This document shows, one piece after another, positions 16,775 through 25,822 of a stretch of DNA of 64,000 nucleotides. A model generated the notes under the pieces. That model was not told where the DNA came from. It made no database searches and worked only from the letters and a program-made list of their open reading frames with translations. This DNA comes from Algisphaera agarilytica. GTDB taxonomy: Bacteria; Planctomycetota; Phycisphaerae; Phycisphaerales; Phycisphaeraceae. The stretch is from positions 2,982,836 through 3,046,835 of the forward strand of contig NZ_JACHGY010000001.1 in the NCBI RefSeq assembly GCF_014207595.1, read 5' to 3'. The first letter of the stretch is position 1, and each line of letters starts with the position of its first letter. Position numbers and translations under genes: made by a program.

Positions 16775-18490
16775 ATGGGACTGACCACATCGCTCTACAC
16801 CGGACTGACCGGCCTCGCCGCCAACTCGCAGACCATCGACGTCACCGGTAACAACATCGCCAACGTCAATACCAACGCCTTCAAGTCCAGCCGGGTGAAC
16901 TTCGAGACCGCCATCGCCCAGACGCCCCGCTCCGGCTCGGCGCCCTCGGGCCAGATCGGCGGCACCAACCCCGCGCAGGTCGGCTTGGGTACCCGCCTCG
17001 GTTCGATCACCGCCGACTTCTCCAACGGGGCGCTCAGCTCCACCGGCGTTTCCACCGACCTCGCCATCGAGGGCGACGGCTTCTTCGTGGTGGACGACAA
17101 CGGCTCGCAACGCTTCACCCGCAACGGCAACTTCTCACTCGACCGCGACTTCAACCTCACCACCGCCGCCGGCGGACTCGTGCAGGGCTACGGCGTGGAC
17201 GAAGACTTCAACGTGGTCGAGGGCGTGCTCACCGACATCACCATCCCGATCGGCGTCACCACCATCGCCAGCCCGACCACCGAGGTGAAGTTCGCCGGCA
17301 ACCTGAACGCCGGCGGCGACATCGCCACGCAGGGCTCGATCACCGATTTCGAGCAGCTCTTCTCCGACGCCGGTGCCACCGTGCCCGCGACCGGAGCGAC
17401 CGCGCTGACCGCGCTCACCAAGGCCGACCTGACCAACCCGTTCGCCTTGGGCGACGTGATCACCATTAGCGGCGCGACCCGCGGCGGCTCGGCAATCCCC
17501 GACCGCACCTTCGAGATCAACGCCGCGCCGACCCTCGGCGTGAACGCCGACGCCAACGGCACCACGCTCCAGGACTTCGCCGACTTCCTCGACAACATCT
17601 TCGGGATCGATCAGACCGCCGTCCCGGCCGGTGTGTCCATCGCCGGCGGGGTGCTCAGCGTCACCGGCAACGTCGGCAGCGCCAACGGCATCAGCTTCGA
17701 CGACACCAACCTCATCGTGAACCAGGGCACCGCGCCCTCGACGCCCCTGCAGCTCAACACCAGCCAGCAGGCCGACGGCGAATCGACCCTGACCACCTTT
17801 GCCGCCTTCGACTCGCTGGGCAACCCGCTGACGGTCAACCTCGTCACCACGCTGGTGACCAAGGACGCCAACGGAACGCAGTGGAGCTTCAGCGCCACCG
17901 CCGAGGACGACACCGACATCGACACGTTCCTGGGCACGGGCACCGCGAACTTCGACACCGAGGGCCAGTTCATCGGGCTCAACAACGCCGGGCTGACGCT
18001 CGACCGGGCCAACACCGGTGCGGAGAACCCGTTGCAGATCGCCCTGGCGTTCACCGACCCGTTCGGCTCGGTGACCGCGCTGGTCGACCAGAGCACCGAG
18101 TTGCGGACGCTGTCCCAGGATGGCTTCCCGATCGGCAGCCTCGAAGACTTCGACATCAGCCTCGACGGCGTGATCACCGGCTCGTTCACCAACGGCCTCC
18201 GCCGCACGCTCGGCAAGGTGCCGCTGGCGACCTTCGCCAACAACAACGGCCTGCGGCAGGTCGGCGGCTCGCTCTACGAAGCCGAGAACAACTCGGGCAA
18301 TCCCGCGATCGTCTCGGCCGGTGTTGCCGGGGCCGGCAGCGTGGTCTCCCGGGCCTTGGAGCTGTCGAACGTGGAATTGTCGGAGGAGTTCGTCAACCTC
18401 ATCACCGCTTCGACCGGTTTCTCGGCGAGTTCCCGGGTGATCACGACCAGCGACGACCTGATCCAGGAACTGTTGACACTCGTTCGGTAA
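16775..18490 (+). CDS. flgE: Flagellar hook protein FlgE
   Basis: A 571-residue hook subunit. The N-terminal rod/hook motif (LTGLAANSQTIDVTGNNIAN) and the C-terminal hook-rod domain (LELSNVELSEEFVNLITAST, then a terminal LIQELLTLVR) form the D0 helices. The FlgE signature GDGFFVV at about residues 99-105 is present. The middle 300 residues are a Thr/Asp-rich variable insertion larger than in enteric FlgE (about 400 residues total). There is no cysteine-rich or proteolytic motif. It is the last gene before a family-A inverted repeat. Confidence 0.95.
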   Translation: MGLTTSLYTGLTGLAANSQTIDVTGNNIANVNTNAFKSSRVNFETAIAQTPRSGSAPSGQIGGTNPAQVGLGTRLGSITADFSNGALSSTGVSTDLAIEGDGFFVVDDNGSQRFTRNGNFSLDRDFNLTTAAGGLVQGYGVDEDFNVVEGVLTDITIPIGVTTIASPTTEVKFAGNLNAGGDIATQGSITDFEQLFSDAGATVPATGATALTALTKADLTNPFALGDVITISGATRGGSAIPDRTFEINAAPTLGVNADANGTTLQDFADFLDNIFGIDQTAVPAGVSIAGGVLSVTGNVGSANGISFDDTNLIVNQGTAPSTPLQLNTSQQADGESTLTTFAAFDSLGNPLTVNLVTTLVTKDANGTQWSFSATAEDDTDIDTFLGTGTANFDTEGQFIGLNNAGLTLDRANTGAENPLQIALAFTDPFGSVTALVDQSTELRTLSQDGFPIGSLEDFDISLDGVITGSFTNGLRRTLGKVPLATFANNNGLRQVGGSLYEAENNSGNPAIVSAGVAGAGSVVSRALELSNVELSEEFVNLITASTGFSASSRVITTSDDLIQELLTLVR

Positions 18491-18503
18491 GTCATCGCCA
18501 CCT

Positions 18504-18565
18504 TTAGCCCCGGGCTCGGCCCGGGGGCAAGGGTGATCGCGTCCCCGGGCGGAGCCCGGGGCTAA
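18504..18565. repeat. Family A inverted repeat between flgE and flbD
   Basis: TTAGCCCCGGGCTC at 18504 and its inverted copy ending GCCCGGGGCTAA at 18565 enclose about 15 bases. Each arm is itself partly palindromic. Closely related pairs occur at 23407-23476 and 34867-34948. Confidence 0.88.
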
Positions 18566-18578
18566 TGGGGACCATGAT

Positions 18579-18776
18579 TTGATCACCGTCACCCGCCTTA
18601 ACGGCAAACAGTTCGTCATCAACGCCGAGTTGATCCGCACCGTCGAATCGAACCCCGATACGACGATCACGCTGATCAACGGCGACCATTTCATTGTGCG
18701 CGAGCCCATGCAGGATGTGGTCGAGCTCGCGATCGATTACGGCCGAAGCCTGCGTCGGCTGAACCCGCCTTCGTGA
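18579..18776 (+). CDS. flbD: Flagellar protein FlbD (small)
   Basis: A 65-residue cytoplasmic protein of the FlbD family found next to motA in many flagellar clusters; its exact function is not known. The family pattern ITVTRLNGKQFVINAELI is at the N-terminus, followed by the turn TTITLINGDHFIV. The start is TTG at 18579: the nearby ATG at 18574 is out of frame and stops after two codons. It belongs with motA, whose ATG lies 131 bases downstream. Confidence 0.88.
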   Translation: MITVTRLNGKQFVINAELIRTVESNPDTTITLINGDHFIVREPMQDVVELAIDYGRSLRRLNPPS

Positions 18777-18857
18777 CCGCGGTTCAATGGGCCGGGCGAT
18801 CGGGGCGGCATACGTGGAGAGGCGGTTTCGTGTTTCTCAATCTTTCGGAGTTGGACG

Positions 18858-18865
18858 GCCGATAA
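18858..18865 (+). promoter_or_regulatory. Possible sigma-28 -10 element before motA
   Basis: GCCGATAA is an eight-of-eight match to the FliA -10 box, 42 bases before motA, a gene that sigma-28 controls in many bacteria. The best -35 (TCAA at 18837) is 17 bases upstream, against the usual 15 from TAAA, so the promoter is plausible but imperfect. Confidence 0.45.
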
Positions 18866-18907
18866 ACCACTGGCTCCCGCCATGGACGGGCGGGGTTGAG
18901 GACTGTC

Positions 18908-19687
18908 ATGGATTTAGGCTTACTATTTGGTTTCCTCGGCACGTGGGCGCTGGTGGCGTGGGCGCTGTTCAGCGGCTCGGGCGGCAACATCGGGATGTAC
19001 GTCGATATCCCGTCGGTCGTGATCGTCTGCGGCGCGTCGATGACGATCGTGTTCTTCTGCTTCCCGGCGGCCAACGTGAAGAACATCATCGGGGCCTCCA
19101 AGAAAGCCTTCTTCTGGAAGTCCGGCTCGATCGAGAAGCTGATCGAAGACATGGTCAGCTACGCCGAGATCGCCCGCCGCGACGGCATCCTCAGCCTCGA
19201 AGCCACCTGCAAAGAAATCGAAGACCCGTTTGTCGTTCAGGGCATCCAGATGGCCGTCGACGGCACGGACCCCGAGCTGATCGAGCAGATCATGATCAAC
19301 GACCTCGACACCCTCGTCGAGCGGCACGAAACCAGTAAGGGCCTCTGGGAAGCGATTAACAAGTACGCCCCGGCGATGGGCATGATCGGTACGCTCGTCG
19401 GCCTGGTCGCCATGCTCGCCGACCTGTCGGACCCCAGTGCGATCGGTGCCGGCCTCGCGGTCGCGCTGCTCACCACGATGTACGGCGCGATGGTCAGCAA
19501 CATGCTCGCCGGCCCCATGGCCGACCGCTTGGGGCGACGCTCGGCCGAGGAAGTGATGTACAAGACGATCATCGTGAAAGGTGTGATGTCGATCCAGAGC
19601 GGCGACAACCCCCGCGTGGTCGAACAGAAGCTGCGGACGTTCCTGCCGCCCGCGATGCGGCCGGCGGCTGACGAAGACGCGGCGTAG
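18908..19687 (+). CDS. motA: Flagellar stator protein MotA
   Basis: A 259-residue inner-membrane proton-channel subunit. Four membrane helices are visible: two near the N-terminus (about residues 3-20 and 30-50) and two at about 150-170 and 180-205 (GMIGTLVGLVAML, then GAGLAVALLTTMYGAM). The large cytoplasmic loop carries the charged residues that contact FliG. GAGGA before the ATG at 18908 favours it over an in-frame TTG at 18896. motB follows after an inverted repeat. Confidence 0.95.
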   Translation: MDLGLLFGFLGTWALVAWALFSGSGGNIGMYVDIPSVVIVCGASMTIVFFCFPAANVKNIIGASKKAFFWKSGSIEKLIEDMVSYAEIARRDGILSLEATCKEIEDPFVVQGIQMAVDGTDPELIEQIMINDLDTLVERHETSKGLWEAINKYAPAMGMIGTLVGLVAMLADLSDPSAIGAGLAVALLTTMYGAMVSNMLAGPMADRLGRRSAEEVMYKTIIVKGVMSIQSGDNPRVVEQKLRTFLPPAMRPAADEDAA

Positions 19688-19767
19688 GGATTTATGATTT
19701 CAGATTTTAGATTTCAAATGTTGAAAGCCGTTTCAATCTGAAATCTGAAATCGCAAATCTGAAATTG
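19688..19767. repeat. Family B inverted repeat between motA and motB
   Basis: The left arm has TGATTTCAGATTTTAGATTTC. The right arm (about 19732-19767) carries the inverted units CTGAAATCTGAAATC and AAATCTGAAAT. It is AT-rich within GC-rich surroundings and ends close to the motB ATG. A relative built on CGGATTTCGGATTTC lies at 25823-25901. Confidence 0.88.
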
Positions 19768-19771
19768 GCTT

Positions 19772-20521
19772 ATGGCTGACAAATGCAAATGCCCGCCCGC
19801 CGGTGCCCCCGAGTGGATGACGACTTACGGCGACATGATGACGCTGCTGCTGTGCTTCTTCGTGCTCATCGTGTCGTTTAGCGAAATCAAGAAAGACGAA
19901 ACCTTCCAGGCGGTCATCGAGCACATCCAGCAGGCGTTCGGCATGATGGGCGGCGGCGGCAAGATCCCCATCACCGACGACCCGGCCCTGTCGCTCATTG
20001 AACGCCTCGACGCGCTTCGACTCAAACAGGAGAAAGTGCCCAACCGCAGCAACACCAAGGACCCCGGACAGGAGGGCCGTGAGCCGCAGGTGACCAAGGT
20101 TCGCGAGGGCATGATGATTGCGACCGGCGGCCGAATAACCTTCGAGCCCGGATCAGCCGATCTATCCGAAGAGGCCAAGGAAAGCCTCCGCCAGCTCGCT
20201 GAAGTGTTCAAGGGCTGGGAAAACCTGGTGGAACTGCGTGGCCACGCCGCGTCGTTGGAGATGCCCGAGGGCGGGAACGGCACGTTCTCGGACCTTTGGC
20301 ACCTCAGCCACGCCCGGTCGAAGTCGGTTTTCGATTACCTGACCCAGGAACTCGAGATCGACCCCGCCCGCTTCCGGCTGACGGCGAACGCCGATCGCGA
20401 GCCGCTCGACGCCCGGGCTGCGGATACGGACGACGCCGAGAAGAACCGCCGGGTTGAGGTGCTGGTCAGCGAATCGTTGAAACAAGATTTCACCGAACCC
20501 GAGACCGGTAGCCGAAGCTAA
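19772..20521 (+). CDS. motB: Flagellar stator protein MotB
   Basis: A 249-residue stator subunit that anchors the motor to peptidoglycan. The membrane helix (residues about 20-40) holds the essential proton-carrying Asp21 (TYGDMMTLLLCFF). After a plug/linker segment comes an OmpA-like peptidoglycan-binding domain (about 105-245), with LVELRGHAA and the C-terminal NRRVEVLV. An unusual CKCPP stretch precedes the membrane helix. The start at 19772 lies directly after the inverted repeat. It pairs with motA, separated only by that repeat. Confidence 0.95.
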   Translation: MADKCKCPPAGAPEWMTTYGDMMTLLLCFFVLIVSFSEIKKDETFQAVIEHIQQAFGMMGGGGKIPITDDPALSLIERLDALRLKQEKVPNRSNTKDPGQEGREPQVTKVREGMMIATGGRITFEPGSADLSEEAKESLRQLAEVFKGWENLVELRGHAASLEMPEGGNGTFSDLWHLSHARSKSVFDYLTQELEIDPARFRLTANADREPLDARAADTDDAEKNRRVEVLVSESLKQDFTEPETGSRS

Positions 20522-20554
20522 TACAGACCCGAATTGCAGGCATAAGAACTCATC

Positions 20555-21091
20555 ATGGCAGACGAAACCCCCGAAGCCGCTCCCGAGGGCGGCGAAGAAA
20601 CCAAGAAAAAAGGCTTGCCGCTGATGCCCATCATCGCGGTGGCGGCCGTGCTGCTGATCGAAGCGGTGGCGATCGTGGCGCTGTTCATGTTCAGCGGCGG
20701 CCCGTCCGAGGTGAAGGCCGAGCCGGGCGTGGTCGACGAGTTGGCCGCGTTGGAAGAGCCCGCCGAGATCCTGGTGCTCACTGGCAAGTTCCAGAACACC
20801 AAGTCCGGCCGCAGCTTCATGTACGATACCGAGATCTACATCGTCACCAAACAGAAGCACTTCGACACGATGACGATGAAGAAAGAAGCCATGCAGGCTT
20901 CGATCACCAAGGACATCACGACCATCTTCCGCCGGGCCGAGCCCTCGCACCTGCGTGAGCAGGAGCTGGCGACGCTGACCCGCCAGGTGAGCGCGGCGTT
21001 AGAAAACCGTTTCGGAAATGATGAAAACGAAGAGCCTTTCATTCAGGAAGTCCTGATCACCAAGTGTATGGAATTCGCCTCGGACTACTGA
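20555..21091 (+). CDS. fliL: Flagellar basal body-associated protein FliL
   Basis: A 178-residue single-pass inner-membrane protein. A cytoplasmic acidic/Lys-rich N-terminus is followed by one membrane helix (about residues 22-47) and a periplasmic FliL domain (about 70-178). The domain ends in ...EEPFIQEVLITKCMEF, comparable to the conserved late FliL strand. FliL forms a ring around the stator and strengthens torque. It follows motB by 33 bases. Sequence similarity in the periplasmic part is modest, but context is strong. Confidence 0.85.
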   Translation: MADETPEAAPEGGEETKKKGLPLMPIIAVAAVLLIEAVAIVALFMFSGGPSEVKAEPGVVDELAALEEPAEILVLTGKFQNTKSGRSFMYDTEIYIVTKQKHFDTMTMKKEAMQASITKDITTIFRRAEPSHLREQELATLTRQVSAALENRFGNDENEEPFIQEVLITKCMEFASDY

Positions 21092-21173
21092 TCTGAGAGC
21101 GTACGATGCGGGCCCGCAGCGACGGGCCGTGTCGGTCCGGGCTTTGATGGAATTCAATTAACGCATCAGCACC

Positions 21174-21653
21174 ATGGCAGAAGAAGCACAACCCGAAGTC
21201 GCCGACGACGAGTTCATCTCTCAGATGCTGGCCGAGGCCCAGTCCTCGGTCGATGAGATCACCGCGGCGGTGGGGGGCGGGCCCGTTCCCGATACCGACC
21301 GCGGCATCGACCTGCTCGGCGACGTGGACCTGGATGTCTCGATCGAGCTCGGCCGGACCGAGATGTTGGTCGAAGACGTGCTCAAACTGCAATCCGGCAG
21401 TGTGGTAGAGTTGGACAAGCTCGCCGGCGACCCAGTGGACGTGTACGTCAACGGCCGGATCGTCGCTCGCGGCGAAGTACTGGTACTCAACGACAACTTC
21501 TGCATCCGTGTCAGCGAGATCTTGGCGGATCTTGAAGAGCAGGCCGAAGTGGTCAAGCAGGAACAGCAGGACGCCGCGGAGCAAGCCGACGAGCAGAACG
21601 CGGAACAGGAAACGCCCGAAGCGATGAACGCCGAAGCCAACAGCGACGGCTGA
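21174..21653 (+). CDS. fliN: Flagellar motor switch protein FliN
   Basis: A 159-residue C-ring protein. The SpoA/FliN domain is at about residues 44-120 ([35 protein letters not shown] shown by its key parts LQSGSV and ELDKLAG, then [19 protein letters not shown]). The N-terminal 40 residues contain [19 protein letters not shown], and the last 35 residues are Glu/Gln-rich. It follows fliL after 82 bases. In most operons fliM lies between fliL and fliN; here it is absent. Confidence 0.93.
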   Translation: MAEEAQPEVADDEFISQMLAEAQSSVDEITAAVGGGPVPDTDRGIDLLGDVDLDVSIELGRTEMLVEDVLKLQSGSVVELDKLAGDPVDVYVNGRIVARGEVLVLNDNFCIRVSEILADLEEQAEVVKQEQQDAAEQADEQNAEQETPEAMNAEANSDG

Positions 21654-21752
21654 CCGAACTGAATAACACGTGTGCGCAATGGTGTGGCAGGATGCCCGCC
21701 TCGCGAACCAACACACGAACACCCCGAGAAGCACCCCGGCCAGGAGGGCCAC

Positions 21753-22514
21753 GTGCACCGGACACCGAACTTCATTTTTCCCCACGGACTCGCTGCGCTG
21801 CTGCTTTGCGCGCTGCTATCGGTGTCGGCCTGGTCGCAGGAGGCTTCCAACGGGGTCGCACCCGAAGGGGCGGAGCAACGACTGGCGGAGTTGGCCGAGC
21901 GTTACGCCGGGGCGGCGGACGAATCATCCAAGCCGGTGGCGGCCGAGTCGGTGGACACAGAGTCGGCCGAGATCGAAGATACCCCGCTGGGGTTCGCGGC
22001 GCAGGTGGATGACAGCGCCGCTTCGATCGAGCCGCCGGCCGGGGGCTGGGCGTTGTCGACTCTGGCGGCGCTGGGCGTCGTGATCGCGATGATCTTCGGG
22101 GCGCGTTGGCTTTACACGAAGATGGGCGGGGCGGTGGTCGCAAGGCCGTCGCCGGTGGTCGAGGTGTTGTCACGCACGCCGGTCGCGCCGAAGAACCACG
22201 TCTTGCTGCTGCGTGTGGGCCAGCGGGTGCTGGTGGTGGGTGATTCCTCGTCGGGGCTGAACACGCTGGCGGACGTGACGGACCCCGAAGAAGTCGCGTC
22301 GCTGCTACAGGCGGTGAGCACGCACAGCGACCGCAGCGTGAGCAAGAACTTCAACTCGCTGGTCTCGCGGTTCAACACGGAATACGACGGCAAGGCCCGC
22401 GTCGGGCTCGAAGGCGGCGACGCGAGCGAGGTCCACCTCGACCGCACCCGCGATTCGCTCTCGGGCCTGGCCTCGAAACTGCGCAACCTCGGCGGCAGAG
22501 GGGGGGCGGTGTGA
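21753..22514 (+). CDS. fliO: Flagellar biosynthesis protein FliO-like
   Basis: A 253-residue protein with a cleavable-looking signal peptide (residues 1-28, ending SAWSQE), an acidic periplasmic region and a membrane helix (about 100-121, ending ARWLYTKM). A cytoplasmic FliO domain follows (VVEVLSRTPVAPKNHVLLLR, then VLVVGDS). FliO helps assemble the FliP-FliQ-FliR export gate. AGGAGG five bases before GTG 21753 fixes this start over an in-frame ATG at 21672. The stop overlaps fliP by four bases (GTGA). Most FliO proteins are shorter and lack such a long periplasmic part. Confidence 0.85.
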   Translation: MHRTPNFIFPHGLAALLLCALLSVSAWSQEASNGVAPEGAEQRLAELAERYAGAADESSKPVAAESVDTESAEIEDTPLGFAAQVDDSAASIEPPAGGWALSTLAALGVVIAMIFGARWLYTKMGGAVVARPSPVVEVLSRTPVAPKNHVLLLRVGQRVLVVGDSSSGLNTLADVTDPEEVASLLQAVSTHSDRSVSKNFNSLVSRFNTEYDGKARVGLEGGDASEVHLDRTRDSLSGLASKLRNLGGRGGAV

Positions 22515-23395
22515 AGCGGTACGTGGGGCTCGTGGTGGCGATGTACATCGTGGCGCTGTTCGGCACCGCCGCCTTGGGTCAGGATGCGCCCGCAGCCGAC
22601 GGAGGCAACGCGCCGCTGGACCCGTTTAACCCGATCTCGATCCTGGAAAACGCCGACAGCGCCTTGCCGATCGGCTCCGGCACGGACAGCAACCCTTCGG
22701 CGCAGAACGCCCCGTCGGTCGATGGCGGCCTGAGCGCTTCGCTCTCGATCGTTCTTCTGCTGACCGTCCTGTCGCTCGCCCCGGCGATCCTGGTGATGTG
22801 CACCAGTTTCACGCGGATCATTGTCGTGTTGGCGCTCTTGCGTCAGGCGGTGGGCACGCAGGCGCTCCCGCCGTCGCAGGTGTTGGTGGGGCTGTCGTTG
22901 TTCATGACGGTGTTGATCATGATGCCGACGTTCGAGCGGATCAACAGCGAGGCGCTGCAGCCGCTGCAGGCGGGGCAGATCGATCAGATCCAGGCGTGGG
23001 AACGCACCAAGCAGCCGCTACGCGACTTCATGTTTGATCAGATCGACCACGCGAACAACTGGGACAGCGTGTACATGTTCATGGAGTACCGCGGGCAGGA
23101 CACGTCCAACCCCGAAGAGCTCCGCCGCAAGGATGTGGACATGATCACGCTGGTACCGGCGTTCATTCTGAGCGAGCTGAAGGTGGCGTTCCTGATGGGG
23201 TTCCGGCTGTATCTGCCGTTTTTGGTGATCGACATGGTGATCAGCAGTGTGTTGATCTCGATGGGCATGATGATGCTCCCGCCGATTTTCATCTCGCTGC
23301 CGTTCAAGTTGTTGTTGTTTGTGTTGGTGGACGGTTGGCGGCTCGTGGCCGGCAACCTGCTCAATAGTTTTGCGGTGCCGGGGGTGACGACATAG
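22511..23395 (+). CDS. fliP: Flagellar export gate protein FliP
   Basis: A 294-residue polytopic protein of the flagellar export gate. An N-terminal signal peptide (to about residue 24, GTAALGQ) and a long loop precede the conserved core. Four membrane helices follow, with the hallmark TSFTRIIVVLALLRQAVGTQ at about residues 98-117 and the late FKLLLFVLVDGW. The start is a GTG coupled to fliO by a four-base overlap. The gap to fliQ contains a family A inverted repeat. Confidence 0.95.
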   Translation: MKRYVGLVVAMYIVALFGTAALGQDAPAADGGNAPLDPFNPISILENADSALPIGSGTDSNPSAQNAPSVDGGLSASLSIVLLLTVLSLAPAILVMCTSFTRIIVVLALLRQAVGTQALPPSQVLVGLSLFMTVLIMMPTFERINSEALQPLQAGQIDQIQAWERTKQPLRDFMFDQIDHANNWDSVYMFMEYRGQDTSNPEELRRKDVDMITLVPAFILSELKVAFLMGFRLYLPFLVIDMVISSVLISMGMMMLPPIFISLPFKLLLFVLVDGWRLVAGNLLNSFAVPGVTT

Positions 23396-23406
23396 GCGCA
23401 CGCCCA

Positions 23407-23476
23407 TTAGCCCCGGGCTTTGCCCGGGGGCTGTCGCAGGCGGAAAACACGCCCCCCGGGCAGAGCCCGGGGCTAA
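23407..23476. repeat. Family A inverted repeat between fliP and fliQ
   Basis: TTAGCCCCGGGCTTTGCC at 23407 pairs with the inverted copy ending AGAGCCCGGGGCTAA at 23476; about 20 bases separate the arms. It has the same core as 18504-18565 and 34867-34948. Confidence 0.88.
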
Positions 23477-23488
23477 GAGAAACGAAAT

Positions 23489-23743
23489 ATGCCATTCGAC
23501 CAAGCCATCCAACTCGTGCGTGAGACGCTGACGCTGATGTTGTTTCTCTCGGCCCCGATCCTGCTGGTCGCGTTGGCTGTCGGTCTGGTCATCAGCGTGA
23601 TCCAGGCGGCCACGCAGCTGCAGGAGCAGACCCTGAGCTTCGTCCCCAAGATCCTGGGGATGGGCGTTGTCGCGATCCTGACCGCGCCCTGGACTTTCAC
23701 GAAGATCATGGACTTCTCCGCTCGCATGTTCGGAGGTTGGTGA
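23489..23743 (+). CDS. fliQ: Flagellar export gate protein FliQ
   Basis: An 84-residue protein with two membrane helices (about residues 17-40 and 50-75). The conserved signature ATQLQEQTLSFVPKI is between them. Length and pattern are standard for FliQ, a component of the FliP5Q4R1 gate. It is isolated from its neighbours by an inverted repeat on each side, although fliP-fliQ-fliR are usually contiguous. Confidence 0.95.
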   Translation: MPFDQAIQLVRETLTLMLFLSAPILLVALAVGLVISVIQAATQLQEQTLSFVPKILGMGVVAILTAPWTFTKIMDFSARMFGGW

Positions 23744-23768
23744 ATGCTCGATCTTGATTGGAGCCATT

Positions 23769-23837
23769 CAACGCCAAGACGCCAAGAGGCCAAGACGTCA
23801 AGGGAAATCCAAAGCACCATTCATCTTGGCGTCTTGC
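23769..23837. repeat. Family C inverted repeat between fliQ and fliR
   Basis: The left part has three tandem units related to CGCCAAGA (23770-23801). The right part, CTTGGCGTCTTGC at 23825-23837, is the inverted copy. The unit resembles the CGCGAAGACGCGAAGG arms at 42092-42181. The repeat ends 19 bases before the fliR ATG. Confidence 0.8.
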
Positions 23838-23856
23838 ATATTTCTGGGACCGGCGC

Positions 23857-24693
23857 ATGGTGAACCTGACGCCGCTGATCGATCACCTGCCCGCGTGGCT
23901 GATGGTGCTGTTCCGGCTGACGGGCATTTTTCTGCTCGCCCCGGTGTTCGGCAGCCGGACGATCCCGCGGATCGTCAAGGTGTTCATGATCGTTGGGCTT
24001 TCGCTGTGCGTGTACCCGATGCTTATGGCCAAGGGCCACACCGCCTCCGCCTCGCTGGCCGGGATCATCGGCACCGACGCCTCGGGCATGCTGACGCTGT
24101 CGCTGTGGAACCTGCTGCCCATCGTCGCGATCGAGTTGCTGATGGGCTACGTGATCGGCTACTGCGCCTCGCTGCCGCTCATCGGCATGCAGATCGGCGG
24201 TCAGGTCATCGACCAGCAGATGGGCATCAGTGCCGGCGGCGTGTTCAACCCCGATCTCGATGCCGAGGCGGGCGTGATGGGCCAGCTCTACTTCCTGGCC
24301 GGGCTGACCGTCTTCCTCATCATCGGCGGGCACCACGCGATCCTGCTCACCCTCGTCGGCAGCTTCGAGCTCATCCCCATCGGCGGGTTCGGCACGACGG
24401 GCGTCGAGATGAGCTCGGCCGTCGGTTTGGTGGTGGGGCTGCTCAACGTGATGTTCGACATGGCGCTGCGGATCGCGATGCCGCTCTTGTGCATCCTGTT
24501 CCTGCTGCGGGTGGCGATGGGCTTCATCGGGCGGACCGTCCCGCAGATGAACATCCTCAGCGTCGGCTTCATTTTCTACATCCTGGCGGGCGCCCTGGTC
24601 CTGGTCGTGGGTGCCACGGCGACGATGACGGTCTTTCGCGACACTTTGCAAGAAACTCTTCAACAAGTCTTGTCCATTTTTACGATGAACTAG
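23857..24693 (+). CDS. fliR: Flagellar export gate protein FliR
   Basis: A 278-residue polytopic protein with about six membrane helices. The family motifs FRLTGIFLLAPVFGSRTIP (early) and GQVIDQQMGISAGGVFNPD (middle) are clear. The open frame continues up to 23758 through the inverted repeat, but the ATG at 23857 gives the normal FliR N-terminus (LTPLIDHLPAWLMVLFRL). The extra 33 residues otherwise encoded by the repeat would be unprecedented. flhB follows after 57 bases. Confidence 0.93.
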   Translation: MVNLTPLIDHLPAWLMVLFRLTGIFLLAPVFGSRTIPRIVKVFMIVGLSLCVYPMLMAKGHTASASLAGIIGTDASGMLTLSLWNLLPIVAIELLMGYVIGYCASLPLIGMQIGGQVIDQQMGISAGGVFNPDLDAEAGVMGQLYFLAGLTVFLIIGGHHAILLTLVGSFELIPIGGFGTTGVEMSSAVGLVVGLLNVMFDMALRIAMPLLCILFLLRVAMGFIGRTVPQMNILSVGFIFYILAGALVLVVGATATMTVFRDTLQETLQQVLSIFTMN

Positions 24694-24750
24694 TTAGAGT
24701 ACTAAGTTCACTCGCCAAAGCAGGATGCTGAGGCGCACCGAGAGGCTAGG

Positions 24751-25821
24751 ATGGCCGAGACCGGGCAAGACAAAACCGAACAGGCGACACCGCGCCGCAA
24801 GACCGAGGCCCGCAACGACGGCAACCTGGCCAAGAGCCAGGACCTCACCGCCGCGGTCATGCTGCTCGCCGCGATCATCGGCCTCCAGGTCTTCGGGCTG
24901 CGCGTCTTCTCCAATATGCGGCACACCGTCGAGACGCTGCTGACCGGCGCTCACACCTCCAACCCCGCGAGGATCGATGACCTCGGGGCGATTAGTGCGT
25001 ATTCGATGCGGGCGTTGATCGCGATGCTCGCGCCGCTGCTGCTCATCGTGACCGCCGCCGGGCTCGTTGCGGTGGTGGGGCAGGTCGGCTTCCTGGTCAC
25101 CGGCAAGCCGCTCGTCCCCGACCCCAAGAAGCTCAACCCGATCAAGGGCATCCAGCAGATGTTCAGCGCCCGCTCGGCCGTGCGTCTGGTGATGAGCATC
25201 GGTAAGTTCATCCTCATCGGCGCGGTCGCGGGCTATGTGATCTACCGCGACATGGAAAAGATCCTGCACCTGGCCGAGCTCTCGTCGGTGCAGGCGTTCA
25301 TCGTCAGCGCTCGGATGGTGTTCGAACTGGCCATGATCCTCGCGGCGCTGCTGATCGTGCTCGCCCTGCTGGACTACTGGTACCAGAAGTGGCAGCACAA
25401 CAAAGACCTGATGATGACCAAGGAGCAGGTCAAGCAAGAAATGAAGGACATGGACGGCGACCCGATGGTCAAGCAGCGCCGGGCCCGCGTCGCCCGCCAG
25501 CTCGCCATGCAGCGGATGGCCCAGGCCGTGCCCAACGCCGACGTGATCGTCACCAACCCCACGCACTACGCCATCGCCCTCAAGTACGACAAAAACGAAA
25601 ACCAGGCCCCGAAGGTCATCGCCAAGGGCGCCGACTTCATGGCCATGCGTATCCGGCAGATCGCCGCGCTGAATGGCATCCCGCTGGTCGAACGCAAGCC
25701 GCTGGCCCGTGCGCTGTACGCCGGCGTCGAGGTCGGCGAAGAAATCCCGCAGGAACACTACGCCGCCGTCGCGGAAATCTTGGCCTACGTCTATCGCCTC
25801 AGCGGAAACAAAGTCGCGTAA
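24751..25821 (+). CDS. flhB: Flagellar export switch protein FlhB
   Basis: A 356-residue membrane protein with four helices in the N-terminal 210 residues and a cytoplasmic autocleavage domain. The cleavage motif NPTH is at residues 269-272, with Asn269 the scissile residue. The conserved N-terminal pattern TEQATPRRKTEARNDGNLAKSQ shows as KTEQATPRR and GNLAKS. FlhB changes export specificity together with FliK. The length is typical. The gap after it holds a family B repeat. Confidence 0.96.
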   Translation: MAETGQDKTEQATPRRKTEARNDGNLAKSQDLTAAVMLLAAIIGLQVFGLRVFSNMRHTVETLLTGAHTSNPARIDDLGAISAYSMRALIAMLAPLLLIVTAAGLVAVVGQVGFLVTGKPLVPDPKKLNPIKGIQQMFSARSAVRLVMSIGKFILIGAVAGYVIYRDMEKILHLAELSSVQAFIVSARMVFELAMILAALLIVLALLDYWYQKWQHNKDLMMTKEQVKQEMKDMDGDPMVKQRRARVARQLAMQRMAQAVPNADVIVTNPTHYAIALKYDKNENQAPKVIAKGADFMAMRIRQIAALNGIPLVERKPLARALYAGVEVGEEIPQEHYAAVAEILAYVYRLSGNKVA

Positions 25822-25822
25822 G

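Noticed and set aside
23754-24731. Plus-strand frame of 325 codons across fliR
   Set aside because: Wrong frame of FliR; Arg/Pro/His-rich shadow. The true FliR frame has all family motifs.
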